A stretch of 64,000 nt of DNA from Vreelandella aquamarina (GTDB lineage: Bacteria > Pseudomonadota > Gammaproteobacteria > Pseudomonadales > Halomonadaceae). A model generated the notes under the pieces. That model ran no database searches. It had not been told where the DNA came from and was given only the letters and a program-made list of their open reading frames with translations. The stretch covers positions 62,001 to 126,000 of the forward strand of contig NZ_JABYQT010000005.1 in the NCBI RefSeq assembly GCF_020075495.1, given 5' to 3'. The position numbers and the translations under genes are program-made. Of the stretch, positions 1-7,578 are shown one piece after another. The stretch's first letter is position 1. Each line of letters begins with the position of its first letter.

Positions 1-352
1 AGACCCCGATGCCCGCCGCGGCACCGCTGACCGCGGCGATGACCGGTTTCTCCATGGCCATCAGGCTTTTCAACGCAGGCAGAAATAGCGTAGCCAGGCG
101 CTCGCTGGCGGGCCGGGCGTCGGCTTTCTCGAACTCGGCAAGATCGGCGCCGGCGCAGAACGCACTGCCTTCACCGCGCAGAATCACGCAGCGCACGCTG
201 GGATCGTCGGCCACCCGCGCCAGCGCTTCATTGAGCGCCAGAGCGGTTTCCTCGTTAAGTGCATTGCGCGCATCTGGCCTGCTGATCGCCACTTCCACCA
301 CGCCGTCTTCCAGGTCGGTGGTGGTGACAACGTTACCGGTTTGTGAGGTCAT
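1..352 (-). CDS. Enoyl-CoA hydratase/isomerase, 5' part only
   Basis: This is the N-terminal 117 residues of a crotonase-fold protein, cut by the left edge of the window. It starts at an ATG (350-352) preceded by a good AAGGAG ribosome site. The visible part begins MTSQTGNVV and contains the crotonase oxyanion-hole segment FCAGADLAEF, followed by KPVIAAVSGAAAGIG, where the second oxyanion peptide lies. Crotonases hydrate trans-2-enoyl-CoA or isomerise double bonds in acyl-CoA breakdown. It follows two acyl-CoA dehydrogenase genes after a 10-base gap, so it is the most distal visible gene of the same operon. The catalytic glutamates lie beyond the edge, so hydratase and isomerase cannot be separated. 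Confidence 0.9.
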   Translation of the reverse strand, partial: MTSQTGNVVTTTDLEDGVVEVAISRPDARNALNEETALALNEALARVADDPSVRCVILRGEGSAFCAGADLAEFEKADARPASERLATLFLPALKSLMAMEKPVIAAVSGAAAGIGV

Positions 353-362
353 TTAACACTCC

Positions 363-1481
363 TTAAGCGGCGCTGAGCCGATCGCTGACGTGCTCCAGGT
401 GGTAGTCGCTATCGCCCAGGTAGTGATCGAACATTATCAGGTGCCTGGCGTAGGCGGCCACATGGCACTCGTTGGTCATGCCCATGGCACCGTGCAGCTG
501 AATCGCCTGTTCGGCGATAAAGCGCGCGGACTCGCCGCAGTACGCTTTTGCCGCGGCGACCTTGTAGTCGCGCTCATCATTCGCAAGCGTCAGGCTGGTG
601 GCTGCCAGAATCGCCATGGAGCGGGACTGCTCAAGATGCAGATGCATATCTACCATGCGGTGCTGCAGCGCCTGAAACGTCGCCAGAGGCACCCCGAACT
701 GCTTGCGCTCTTTCAGATACGCAAGGGTTTGGTCGCAAGCGGATTCCATGGCGCCAATGGCCTGTGCGCAGAGCGCGGCGCGGCCAATGGCAAGCGTCTC
801 GTCGAGCGCGCTTTCCACGTCCTCGCTCAGGCAGTGCTCCTGGGCAAGCGTGACATTCTCAAGCGTAAGATCCCCGGCGGGCTGCTCGTCCATGGTCTGA
901 TAGGTAAAGCTGCGAACGCCGGGAGTGGCCACAGGTACCAAGAACAGCCCCAACTTGCCGCTTTCAAGCTTCGCGGTGACCAGCGTGACGGCAGCGGCGC
1001 CGAGGTTCATCACCAGATCCTTGCGGCCACTGAGGTGCCACTGCCCCTCTTTCTGACGTGCTTGGGTAGTCATGGCCTGAGCGTCATAGCGTGCGGCGGT
1101 TTCCTGCCAGCCGAGCGCCAGCTGGTGTTCGCCTTCAAGCAGCGGCGCGAGCCAACGCGCGCGCTGGGCATCATCGCCGGTCAGCGCCAGTAGCGTACCC
1201 GGCAGCACCAGCCCGAACAGGTAGGGTTCCGGCACCAAGCCCCGGCCAAGCGCCTGCAGGATAATCATCAGGTCGGTGCCGTCGCCGCCAAGTCCGCCGG
1301 CTTCTTCGCTGAAAGGCATGTGCAGAAGGCCGAGCTCAGCGAAGGTTTGCCAAAGCGACGAGGCGCCGGGCGAGGGCGCCTGGAGCCGCGTGCGGCGCTG
1401 TTCCGGCGAGACGCGGTCGGCCACCAGGCGGGTCAGCGTCTCTTCAAGCATGCGCTGCTCATCGGTTAAAGCAAAATCCAT
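363..1481 (-). CDS. Acyl-CoA dehydrogenase, short divergent subunit type
   Basis: A 372-residue FAD-dependent acyl-CoA dehydrogenase, introducing the 2,3 double bond into an acyl-CoA. The N-terminal helical domain starts MDFALTDEQRMLEETL. The middle beta domain is poorly conserved, and the C-terminal helical domain carries ERKQFGVPLATFQALQH and LHGAMGMTNE. The C-terminal tail (DHYLGDSDYH) does not have the Y-E-G-T-x-E-I-Q motif of MCAD-type enzymes. This is the style of the short subunit of heteromeric dehydrogenases described for steroid side-chain and related degradation. The gene lies 9 bases after another, different acyl-CoA dehydrogenase gene, so the two may form one mixed complex (inference). 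A good AAGGGGA ribosome site precedes the ATG. Confidence 0.92.
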   Translation of the reverse strand: MDFALTDEQRMLEETLTRLVADRVSPEQRRTRLQAPSPGASSLWQTFAELGLLHMPFSEEAGGLGGDGTDLMIILQALGRGLVPEPYLFGLVLPGTLLALTGDDAQRARWLAPLLEGEHQLALGWQETAARYDAQAMTTQARQKEGQWHLSGRKDLVMNLGAAAVTLVTAKLESGKLGLFLVPVATPGVRSFTYQTMDEQPAGDLTLENVTLAQEHCLSEDVESALDETLAIGRAALCAQAIGAMESACDQTLAYLKERKQFGVPLATFQALQHRMVDMHLHLEQSRSMAILAATSLTLANDERDYKVAAAKAYCGESARFIAEQAIQLHGAMGMTNECHVAAYARHLIMFDHYLGDSDYHLEHVSDRLSAA

Positions 1482-1490
1482 GGTGTCCCC

Positions 1491-2684
1491 TTACATGCCG
1501 AGAATGGTTTTGGCGACGATGCCTTTTTGTATTTCGTTGGCCCCGCCGTAGATCGAAAGCTTGCGCCGGTTGAAGTACTGGGCGCTGGCTGCCGCGCGCT
1601 CGGCATAGGCCGCATCGAGCGGTTCGTCGCGATAGAGAAAGTCGGGAAAGAACGCGACGGCTGCCGGGCCAAGCGCCCGCCGGGTCAGCTCGCTGAGCTC
1701 CTGGCGAAGCTCCGAGCCCCGCACCTTCAAAAGCGAGCTTTCCGCGCCCGGGGCGCCGCCGCCGCGCGCGGCGGCGATCACGCGCAGATTGGTTACCTCG
1801 AGCGCCATCAGTTCGAGCTCGGCTTTCACCACGCGCTGGCGAAAGCTTGGCAGTTCCAACAGGGGCCTGCCGCGGTGCTCGACATGACCCGCCAGCGACT
1901 TCAGGTGGCGCAGCGCCTGCTTGGCGTGACCAAGCCCGGCAATACCCGTCCGCTCGTGGGTAAGCAGGAACTTGGCGCAGGTCCAGCCCTGGCCCTCTTC
2001 GCCCACGCGGTTTTCCACCGGGACGCGTACGTTATCCAGAAAGACTTCGTTGACTTCGTGCGCGCCATCGAGGGTGACGATCGGGCGCACCGTGATGCCC
2101 GGCGTCTGCATGTCGATCAAAAGAAAGCTGATACCGGCCTGCTTCTTGGCAACCGGGTCGGTGCGTACCAGGCAAAACAGCATGTTGGCGTGCTGCCCCA
2201 GGGTGGTCCAGGTCTTCTGGCCATTGACCACGTAGTGATCGCCATCGCGCACGGCGCGGGTATTCAGGCTTGCCAGGTCCGAGCCGGCGCCGGGCTCGGA
2301 GTAGCCCTGGCACCACCAGTCCCGATTGTCCAGAATGCGCGGCAGGTAGTATGCCTGCTGCTCGGGGGTGCCGAACTTCATGATCACCGGCGCCACCATG
2401 TTTACCCCGAAAGGCACCACGGTGGGGGCGTGGGCGGCGGCGCACTCTTCATCGAAGATATGGCGCTGCACCGGACCCCAGCCTGGGCCGCCGTGCTCGA
2501 CAGGCCAGTTGGCGCCAAGCCAGCCCTGCTCGCTGAGCAGGGTCTGCCAACGCAGGTAGTCATCGGCACGCAAATGGCGCCCAAGACGTACGCGCTCGCG
2601 GATGTCCTCGGGCAGGTTATCAGCGAGAAACTGACACACTTCGGCGCGAAAGGCCTGCTCCTCGGGACTAAAGGTAAGATTCAT
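1491..2684 (-). CDS. Acyl-CoA dehydrogenase, long partner
   Basis: A 397-residue acyl-CoA dehydrogenase of the IVD/FadE-like group. Domain order is typical: N-terminal helices, the flavin-contacting middle segment GYSEPGAGSDLA with the following NGQKTWTT strand, then C-terminal helices ending RKLSIYGGANEIQKGI. At the usual catalytic position of medium-chain enzymes (YEG) this protein has YGG, so the base must sit elsewhere or the subunit relies on its partner. It starts 2 bases after the upstream hydratase-like gene and has a GGAG ribosome site. Position between a hydratase-like gene and a second dehydrogenase suggests joint action on one acyl-CoA substrate; that substrate cannot be read from the sequence. 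Confidence 0.94.
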   Translation of the reverse strand: MNLTFSPEEQAFRAEVCQFLADNLPEDIRERVRLGRHLRADDYLRWQTLLSEQGWLGANWPVEHGGPGWGPVQRHIFDEECAAAHAPTVVPFGVNMVAPVIMKFGTPEQQAYYLPRILDNRDWWCQGYSEPGAGSDLASLNTRAVRDGDHYVVNGQKTWTTLGQHANMLFCLVRTDPVAKKQAGISFLLIDMQTPGITVRPIVTLDGAHEVNEVFLDNVRVPVENRVGEEGQGWTCAKFLLTHERTGIAGLGHAKQALRHLKSLAGHVEHRGRPLLELPSFRQRVVKAELELMALEVTNLRVIAAARGGGAPGAESSLLKVRGSELRQELSELTRRALGPAAVAFFPDFLYRDEPLDAAYAERAAASAQYFNRRKLSIYGGANEIQKGIVAKTILGM

Positions 2685-2686
2685 GA

Positions 2687-4093
2687 TCAGGACTCCTTGG
2701 CAAGCGTGGCCTGGCGATGGGGTCCGCCCAGGTGGCGCGGATAGTTCAACGCTTCCACGGCCAGCAGATCGATATCACTTTCCCGGTAGCATTCGCCGCG
2801 CGCGGCGATTCCCAGGCTTGCGGCTTCGAGCGCCGTCTGGGCTTTTTCAGCGCCCCCCTTCGCGGCGGCGCTGAGCGTGCCGAGTAGACTTTTCTGTCTG
2901 CTGACTACCACGCTTAGGCGCAGCGCTTTTAACGTGAGCGCGACGCGCTGCTGGGCCAGGCCATCGACGCCGTGATTGACCAGCTCATCAAATGCGCCGC
3001 TTTCGGCGAGCACCAGACTAAGCCCCGCATCGGATTCGCCTTGCCCGAGATGCTCGAGGGTTAAACGCACGGCGCCTGTCGGACATCCCTCAGCCGTAAC
3101 ATCCGGGGCGAGGATGCAAAGCTCGGTGTCCGCGTTCGGGGCACTAGCAAGCTCGAGCCAGTCGCGCGGCGCGGCCGCTTGAAGCTTCTCGAATAGCGGG
3201 TGCTTGCCGATCAAGGCGAGGCGCTTGAACGGTTCGGCGTTTTCGACATCCGGCACCTGGTGTGGGCTGCGCGCAGCGAAGAACAGGTGAATCAGCCCGG
3301 CGCGCTGGGGCGACTCCATGCACGCCATGAAAAGCGCTCGTTCGAGGTCGAGACCTTCCTGAAGCGACGCTGAGGTAGTACATGCCTCGACGGCCTCGAC
3401 GATACGAAACGGCGAGAAAAGCTCGGGCGCCTCACGCTCCAGCCGCGCTGTCATCGCCGCGATAGCATCAGCATCGGGCGCTGGGGCAGGCAGCTCGCCG
3501 GTCACCCGGGGCTGGATGCGCCCGGCCGCGGCGTCCTGCGCCGCTGCCAGACCTGCATCCAGAGGCGTTTGTGCTGTGCTTACGACATCGATGATGCCCG
3601 CGGCAAGCGCTTCATCAGCGCCTACGAAGCGCCCGCTGGTGATCATATCCAACGCAAACGACACTCCGGCCAGGCGCGGCAGGCGCTGGGTGCCGCCGGC
3701 ACCGGGCAGAAGCCCTAGCTTCACCTCCGGCAGGCCCACGTGCGTGCCTTTCAGAGCAACCCGATAGTGACACCCCAGCGCCACTTCCAGCCCGCCCCCC
3801 AGCGCGGTGCCGTGGAGTACGGCGATAAGCGGCTTGGGGCTGGCTTCGAGCGCGGTGATGACCTCGGGAAGTATAGGCGCCTGGGAAGGCTTGCCGAATT
3901 CGCGAATGTCCGCCCCGGCAATAAAGGTACGCCCGCTTGCCAGCAGCACCAGCGTCTGGGTTTGAGGGTCGGCAATGCCCTCATCAAGCGCGTCGATCAA
4001 GCCGCTACGCACGGCATGGCTCAGAGCATTGACGGGCGGGTTGTCGATTTCGATGACGCCGATATCGCCGTGGCGCTGATACGAGACGGTCAT
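2687..4093 (-). CDS. Shortened FadB-like protein: crotonase domain plus degenerate dehydrogenase remnant
   Basis: 468 residues. Residues 1-190 form a complete crotonase domain with both oxyanion peptides (FIAGADIREF and ALGGGLEVAL) and both catalytic glutamates (E103, E123, the latter in LPEVKLGLLPG), so enoyl-CoA hydratase activity is expected. Residues about 225-275 match the linker of bifunctional enzymes, and the C-terminus (ESDIDLLAVEALNYPRHLGGPHR) resembles the last helices of the 3-hydroxyacyl-CoA dehydrogenase part. Between them the NAD-binding GxGxxG segment is missing: where it should be there is only RLALIGKHPLFEKL. Family members with both activities are about 700 residues, so this looks like a bifunctional enzyme that has lost its dehydrogenase half. 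The reading frame is intact and the gene sits inside an operon, so it is probably expressed. Confidence 0.85.
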   Translation of the reverse strand: MTVSYQRHGDIGVIEIDNPPVNALSHAVRSGLIDALDEGIADPQTQTLVLLASGRTFIAGADIREFGKPSQAPILPEVITALEASPKPLIAVLHGTALGGGLEVALGCHYRVALKGTHVGLPEVKLGLLPGAGGTQRLPRLAGVSFALDMITSGRFVGADEALAAGIIDVVSTAQTPLDAGLAAAQDAAAGRIQPRVTGELPAPAPDADAIAAMTARLEREAPELFSPFRIVEAVEACTTSASLQEGLDLERALFMACMESPQRAGLIHLFFAARSPHQVPDVENAEPFKRLALIGKHPLFEKLQAAAPRDWLELASAPNADTELCILAPDVTAEGCPTGAVRLTLEHLGQGESDAGLSLVLAESGAFDELVNHGVDGLAQQRVALTLKALRLSVVVSRQKSLLGTLSAAAKGGAEKAQTALEAASLGIAARGECYRESDIDLLAVEALNYPRHLGGPHRQATLAKES

Positions 4094-4132
4094 GGCTTAC
4101 TCGCTCTGTTTTGTATAGTGAATATTTGGTTA

Positions 4133-6145
4133 TCAAGTGGGGTTAAGTGAGGTCAGTAAACGCTGGTGGCGTTTTTGGCTCAGGCGCGCCAGTAAAATAC
4201 CCGGTAGCAAAGCAGCAAGCGCCAGACCAATCAGCTCAAGCTGACTGAGCGGTACCATGCCGCCGCCGGGCAGGGCCAGCAAAAGCCCCGCGATCAGTAC
4301 CAGGCCGCGAATGACGAATTCCTGCAGCGCTCCAAAACCGAGTCTGCCCACGCCCATCAGGTAGCCCTGCATGGCCGAGGCGAACAAGATGATGCCCACG
4401 ACCGCCTGGAGAAACACGGCCACGATCAACAGTGGCGCACCCTGCATGATCAGCGCCGGGTTGAGCACGAACAGAAACGGAATGAAGTAGATCACGCTAC
4501 CCAGACGCATGGCTTGCAGGCCGGTAGCCATAGGGCGGGCGCCGGCTACCGTGGCCGCAGCAAAGGCGCCGAGTGCTACCGGCGGGGTGATAAAGCTCAG
4601 CATGCCCCAGTACAGAATGAACATGTGTACCGCCATCGGGTCCAGCCCGCCGCCCTGGATCAATGCCGGGGCCAGCGCGACCGCCAGGAAGATGTAGGCG
4701 GCGGTAACGGTCATGCCAATACCCAGCACGAAACTGGTGACCGCGCCCATGATCAATAGAAGCGGCACGCTGCCACCGGCGATATTGATGAAGTCGTTGG
4801 CGATGGTGCCGGAGAGCCCGGTCATGGAAAGCGCACCCACGAGCATCCCCACACCGGCCAGAATCGCGATCAGCTCGGCAAACAGCTTGGCCGCCGAGGA
4901 GAGTGTGTCGGCCACGTCCGACCAGCCCCAGCGGTTGTGCCGGGAGAGCTGGTTGAGCACCAGCAGAAGCGCAGTTGCATAGAAGGGGGCGACGGCTTCG
5001 CGCTGCATCACCAGCAGCATCCATACCAGCAGGGCGAAGACAAAGATGAAGTACCAGCCCTCTTTCAGCGTCTGTTTCAGCGAGGGCAGCTCCACGGCGG
5101 GCAGGCCCTTGATGTCGTTGCGCGCGGCGTAGGCGTCGATCTGGATGAACAGGCCCAGAAAGTAGAGAATCGACGGGATGACCGCGGCCAGCGCCACGGC
5201 AGAGTAGGGAATATCCAGAAACATCGCCATGACGAAGGCAGTGGCGCCCATCACCGGCGGCATCAGCACCCCGCCGGTAGAGGCGCAGGCTTCCACCCCG
5301 CCGGCAAACGAGCGGCTCATGCCGATCCGCCGCATGGCGGGGATCGACAGCACGCCGGTAGTCAAGACGTTGCTGATCACGCTGCCGCTCATCGAGCCCA
5401 TAAGGCCGCTCGAAAAGATCGATACCTTGGCCGGGCCGCCGCGCACATGCCCCAGCAGTGCAAACGCCAGGTTGATGAAGAACTTGCCGCCGCCGCTTTT
5501 TTGCAGCACCACTCCAAAGACCAGAAAGCCGATGACCAGCCCGGCAAAGGCCTGCAGCGGCACGCCCATGATGCTTTCGGTGCTCATGGTGTGATACATC
5601 GCGGTCTGTTCAAGCGTGGAGGGGAACGCCTGGATAGGGCCGGGCACGATATCGGCGACCAGCGGATAGAGCGAGAACACCGCGGCAATGATGGCGATGG
5701 GCCAACCCCCCGCCCGGCGCGCCGCTTCGATGATCAAGAGCCAGTAGGCGTAGCTTGCGAAGATGGCCAGGTCCGGGGCGGAAAATGCCCAGCCGCGTTC
5801 GAGAATGGGCACGGCGTTATAGACGAAGTAGCCACCTACCGTGAGCGTCGCGGCGCTCAGCAGGTAGTCGTACCAGGGGATGGGGCTGTCCTGCTGACGG
5901 CTGCTCAATGGCCAGAGCAGAAAGACCAGCGGCAGCAGCAGCGCCACCACGGCGTAATAGAACTGTGTTTCGAGCCCTGTCACGAAGGTCAAAAGACCGG
6001 TGTTGAACAGATAGTCCAGGGTCATCAGCATCAACAGCACGGTAATGAAGGCCGGTATCCAGCGTAGCGCCAGGGGAAGCTCGCGAATCTGGCTGATCTT
6101 TTCTTTGACCTGCTGATGATCCGCAGGCGGAGTATGGGTGGTCAT
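4133..6145 (-). CDS. TRAP transporter permease, fused small and large membrane subunits (TAXI-associated)
   Basis: A 670-residue inner-membrane protein with many hydrophobic segments, matching the fused DctQ-DctM type of the TAXI-TRAP transporters. The N-terminal part has about four membrane helices (from LRWIPAFITVLLM), followed by the long DctM-like part with GGVLMPPVMGATAFVMA and FITPPVALGAFAAA, repeats typical of that subunit. It would carry an organic acid inward, driven by an ion gradient, together with the periplasmic binding protein encoded just upstream. The ATG at 6145 was chosen because GGAACG precedes it at normal spacing; ATG 6157 has no such site. The gene ends 39 bases before the hydratase-like gene. 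Confidence 0.93.
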   Translation of the reverse strand: MTTHTPPADHQQVKEKISQIRELPLALRWIPAFITVLLMLMTLDYLFNTGLLTFVTGLETQFYYAVVALLLPLVFLLWPLSSRQQDSPIPWYDYLLSAATLTVGGYFVYNAVPILERGWAFSAPDLAIFASYAYWLLIIEAARRAGGWPIAIIAAVFSLYPLVADIVPGPIQAFPSTLEQTAMYHTMSTESIMGVPLQAFAGLVIGFLVFGVVLQKSGGGKFFINLAFALLGHVRGGPAKVSIFSSGLMGSMSGSVISNVLTTGVLSIPAMRRIGMSRSFAGGVEACASTGGVLMPPVMGATAFVMAMFLDIPYSAVALAAVIPSILYFLGLFIQIDAYAARNDIKGLPAVELPSLKQTLKEGWYFIFVFALLVWMLLVMQREAVAPFYATALLLVLNQLSRHNRWGWSDVADTLSSAAKLFAELIAILAGVGMLVGALSMTGLSGTIANDFINIAGGSVPLLLIMGAVTSFVLGIGMTVTAAYIFLAVALAPALIQGGGLDPMAVHMFILYWGMLSFITPPVALGAFAAATVAGARPMATGLQAMRLGSVIYFIPFLFVLNPALIMQGAPLLIVAVFLQAVVGIILFASAMQGYLMGVGRLGFGALQEFVIRGLVLIAGLLLALPGGGMVPLSQLELIGLALAALLPGILLARLSQKRHQRLLTSLNPT

Positions 6146-6194
6146 AGGGCGTTCCATCAATCAGCAGGGGCGGCGGGCGCCGCCCCGTGGCGTG

Positions 6195-7355
6195 TCACTC
6201 GAAGATCGGCTCGAAACCGGCATCGCTCAGGGCGCTTGCGCGGGCGCTCATCCACTCGCTGGCAAAGGCGTCGTTATCGCTCGGGGCTTCTTGCATGAAC
6301 TGTTCCCAGGCGTCGATCAGCACCTGCTGGCGTTCGACCAGCTGGTCCTGGTGTGCCTGCATCTCGTCGGTCCACGCATCGATTTCCTTGTAGTACTCGA
6401 CGACCGCATCATGAAACGGCACGACCCACTGTAGATCCTGGTACTCCAGAGCGTATCCGTTGGCGCCGGGGGCGTTATCCTTGTAGTCGTCATAGTTCTC
6501 CTGCAGCGCCTTGATCAGGCCATAAGCAACGTTGTCTTCCAGGTCCTGATTGGCGACCACGATAGGGTACGGGTAGCTGGCACTCGCCAGCGGATCATCG
6601 GCGCTGATATCGCCGGCACCGGCAGTCACTTCGTGGGGGCGGAAGTAGGGCGCGACGGCGGCCATGCGCTCCCAGCCTGCCTCGTCATTGGGGTCCAGCA
6701 CCGGCCAATTGATGCCGCGCGGGCTGCTGGCCAGCTGCTGGGCAGGCGGGGTGACGGTGGTAGTGAAAGAGGCATCCACATCGCCGGCAATAATGCCGTC
6801 GAACGAGCGGGCATAGCCCGGATAGTCCACTCGTTCCACGTCGTCCCAGGTAAGCCCGCCGAAGGCCAGATACGCCTCGGTACCCTTGTTGAGCGCATCA
6901 TCCCCCCGGATATAAGCAATGCGCTTGCCCGCCAGATCCGCCGGCGTTTCAACGTTCAGGTCGCCGGCCACGGCCAGGGAAAGGCCGAAGGAGGCGGTGG
7001 AGGTGGTGATCACGCGGATCGGCTGGGGTCCCCAGTCGCGGTCGGCGAACATCATCACGCCTTCCATGCCGTAGTAGCTGGCGATCCCGCAGGCGCACAA
7101 GTCGACGCGTCCCTGCTTCAGCGGGGTCATGCGCGATACGTCGTTTTCACCCGGCAGAATACGTACTGAAGAGTCGTATTTGTTCTGCAGCATATTACCG
7201 ATGGCGACTGCCTGGGCGTAGCCACTGGAGTTGGTACCGTAGGCGGTCCAGGCCATGGTGCTGGGAAGCTCGACGTCACTTGCATGGCTGACAGCAGAGC
7301 CAAGCAGTGACAGTGGGAAAGCGGCGATCAGCATGTATCGAGCAGATGGGCGCAT
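6195..7355 (-). CDS. TAXI-family TRAP transporter periplasmic binding protein
   Basis: A 386-residue secreted solute-binding protein. A signal peptide is visible at residues 1-26 (hydrophobic core LIAAFPLSLLGSA, cleavage after SHA). The mature part starts with the TAXI-type beginning (AYGTNSSGYAQAVAIGNMLQ) and contains the typical LAGKRIAYIRGDDALN segment. The C-terminal 60 residues are acidic and rich in Gln/Glu. It is the first gene of the operon, starts with a strong AGGAG site and lies 49 bases before the permease gene. The ligand cannot be predicted; the downstream acyl-CoA genes suggest a carboxylic acid that enters beta-oxidation. Confidence 0.92.
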   Translation of the reverse strand: MRPSARYMLIAAFPLSLLGSAVSHASDVELPSTMAWTAYGTNSSGYAQAVAIGNMLQNKYDSSVRILPGENDVSRMTPLKQGRVDLCACGIASYYGMEGVMMFADRDWGPQPIRVITTSTASFGLSLAVAGDLNVETPADLAGKRIAYIRGDDALNKGTEAYLAFGGLTWDDVERVDYPGYARSFDGIIAGDVDASFTTTVTPPAQQLASSPRGINWPVLDPNDEAGWERMAAVAPYFRPHEVTAGAGDISADDPLASASYPYPIVVANQDLEDNVAYGLIKALQENYDDYKDNAPGANGYALEYQDLQWVVPFHDAVVEYYKEIDAWTDEMQAHQDQLVERQQVLIDAWEQFMQEAPSDNDAFASEWMSARASALSDAGFEPIFE

Positions 7356-7524
7356 TGATAGGCTCCTTTATTATGGTTGTGAGGCGGAATAAGTTACGCT
7401 GAGTTACAATGTGTTTTGCTATGCGGTATATTGTTTTGCAAATTGTCGATTGATAGTAGTGAAGCCGCCGGTAATATGTCAACGTCGTTATCTCGGCGGG
7501 CACGCGTCAAGACCTCGGGCATAC

Positions 7525-7555
7525 TAAAAAGCCAGGCATTGGCCTGGCTTTTTAG
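7525..7555. terminator. Rho-independent terminator downstream of the SulP gene
   Basis: A perfect 14-bp stem (7525-7530 A-rich end plus GCCAGGC, paired with GCCTGGC and a T run) with a 4-base loop at 7538-7541. It lies 24 bases past the end of the SulP reading frame on the minus strand. The symmetric A and T flanks mean it could work in both directions, but only the minus-strand gene reads into it. Confidence 0.88.
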
Positions 7556-7578
7556 TAAAGGGAAGGTAAATCACAACA

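Noticed and set aside
1527..2744. 405-residue plus-strand frame over the long acyl-CoA dehydrogenase
   Set aside because: Antisense shadow caused by GC-rich codon usage.
4937..6067. 376-residue plus-strand frame across the TRAP permease gene
   Set aside because: Mirror of the permease gene; histidine/glutamine-rich antisense translation, no domain or ribosome site.
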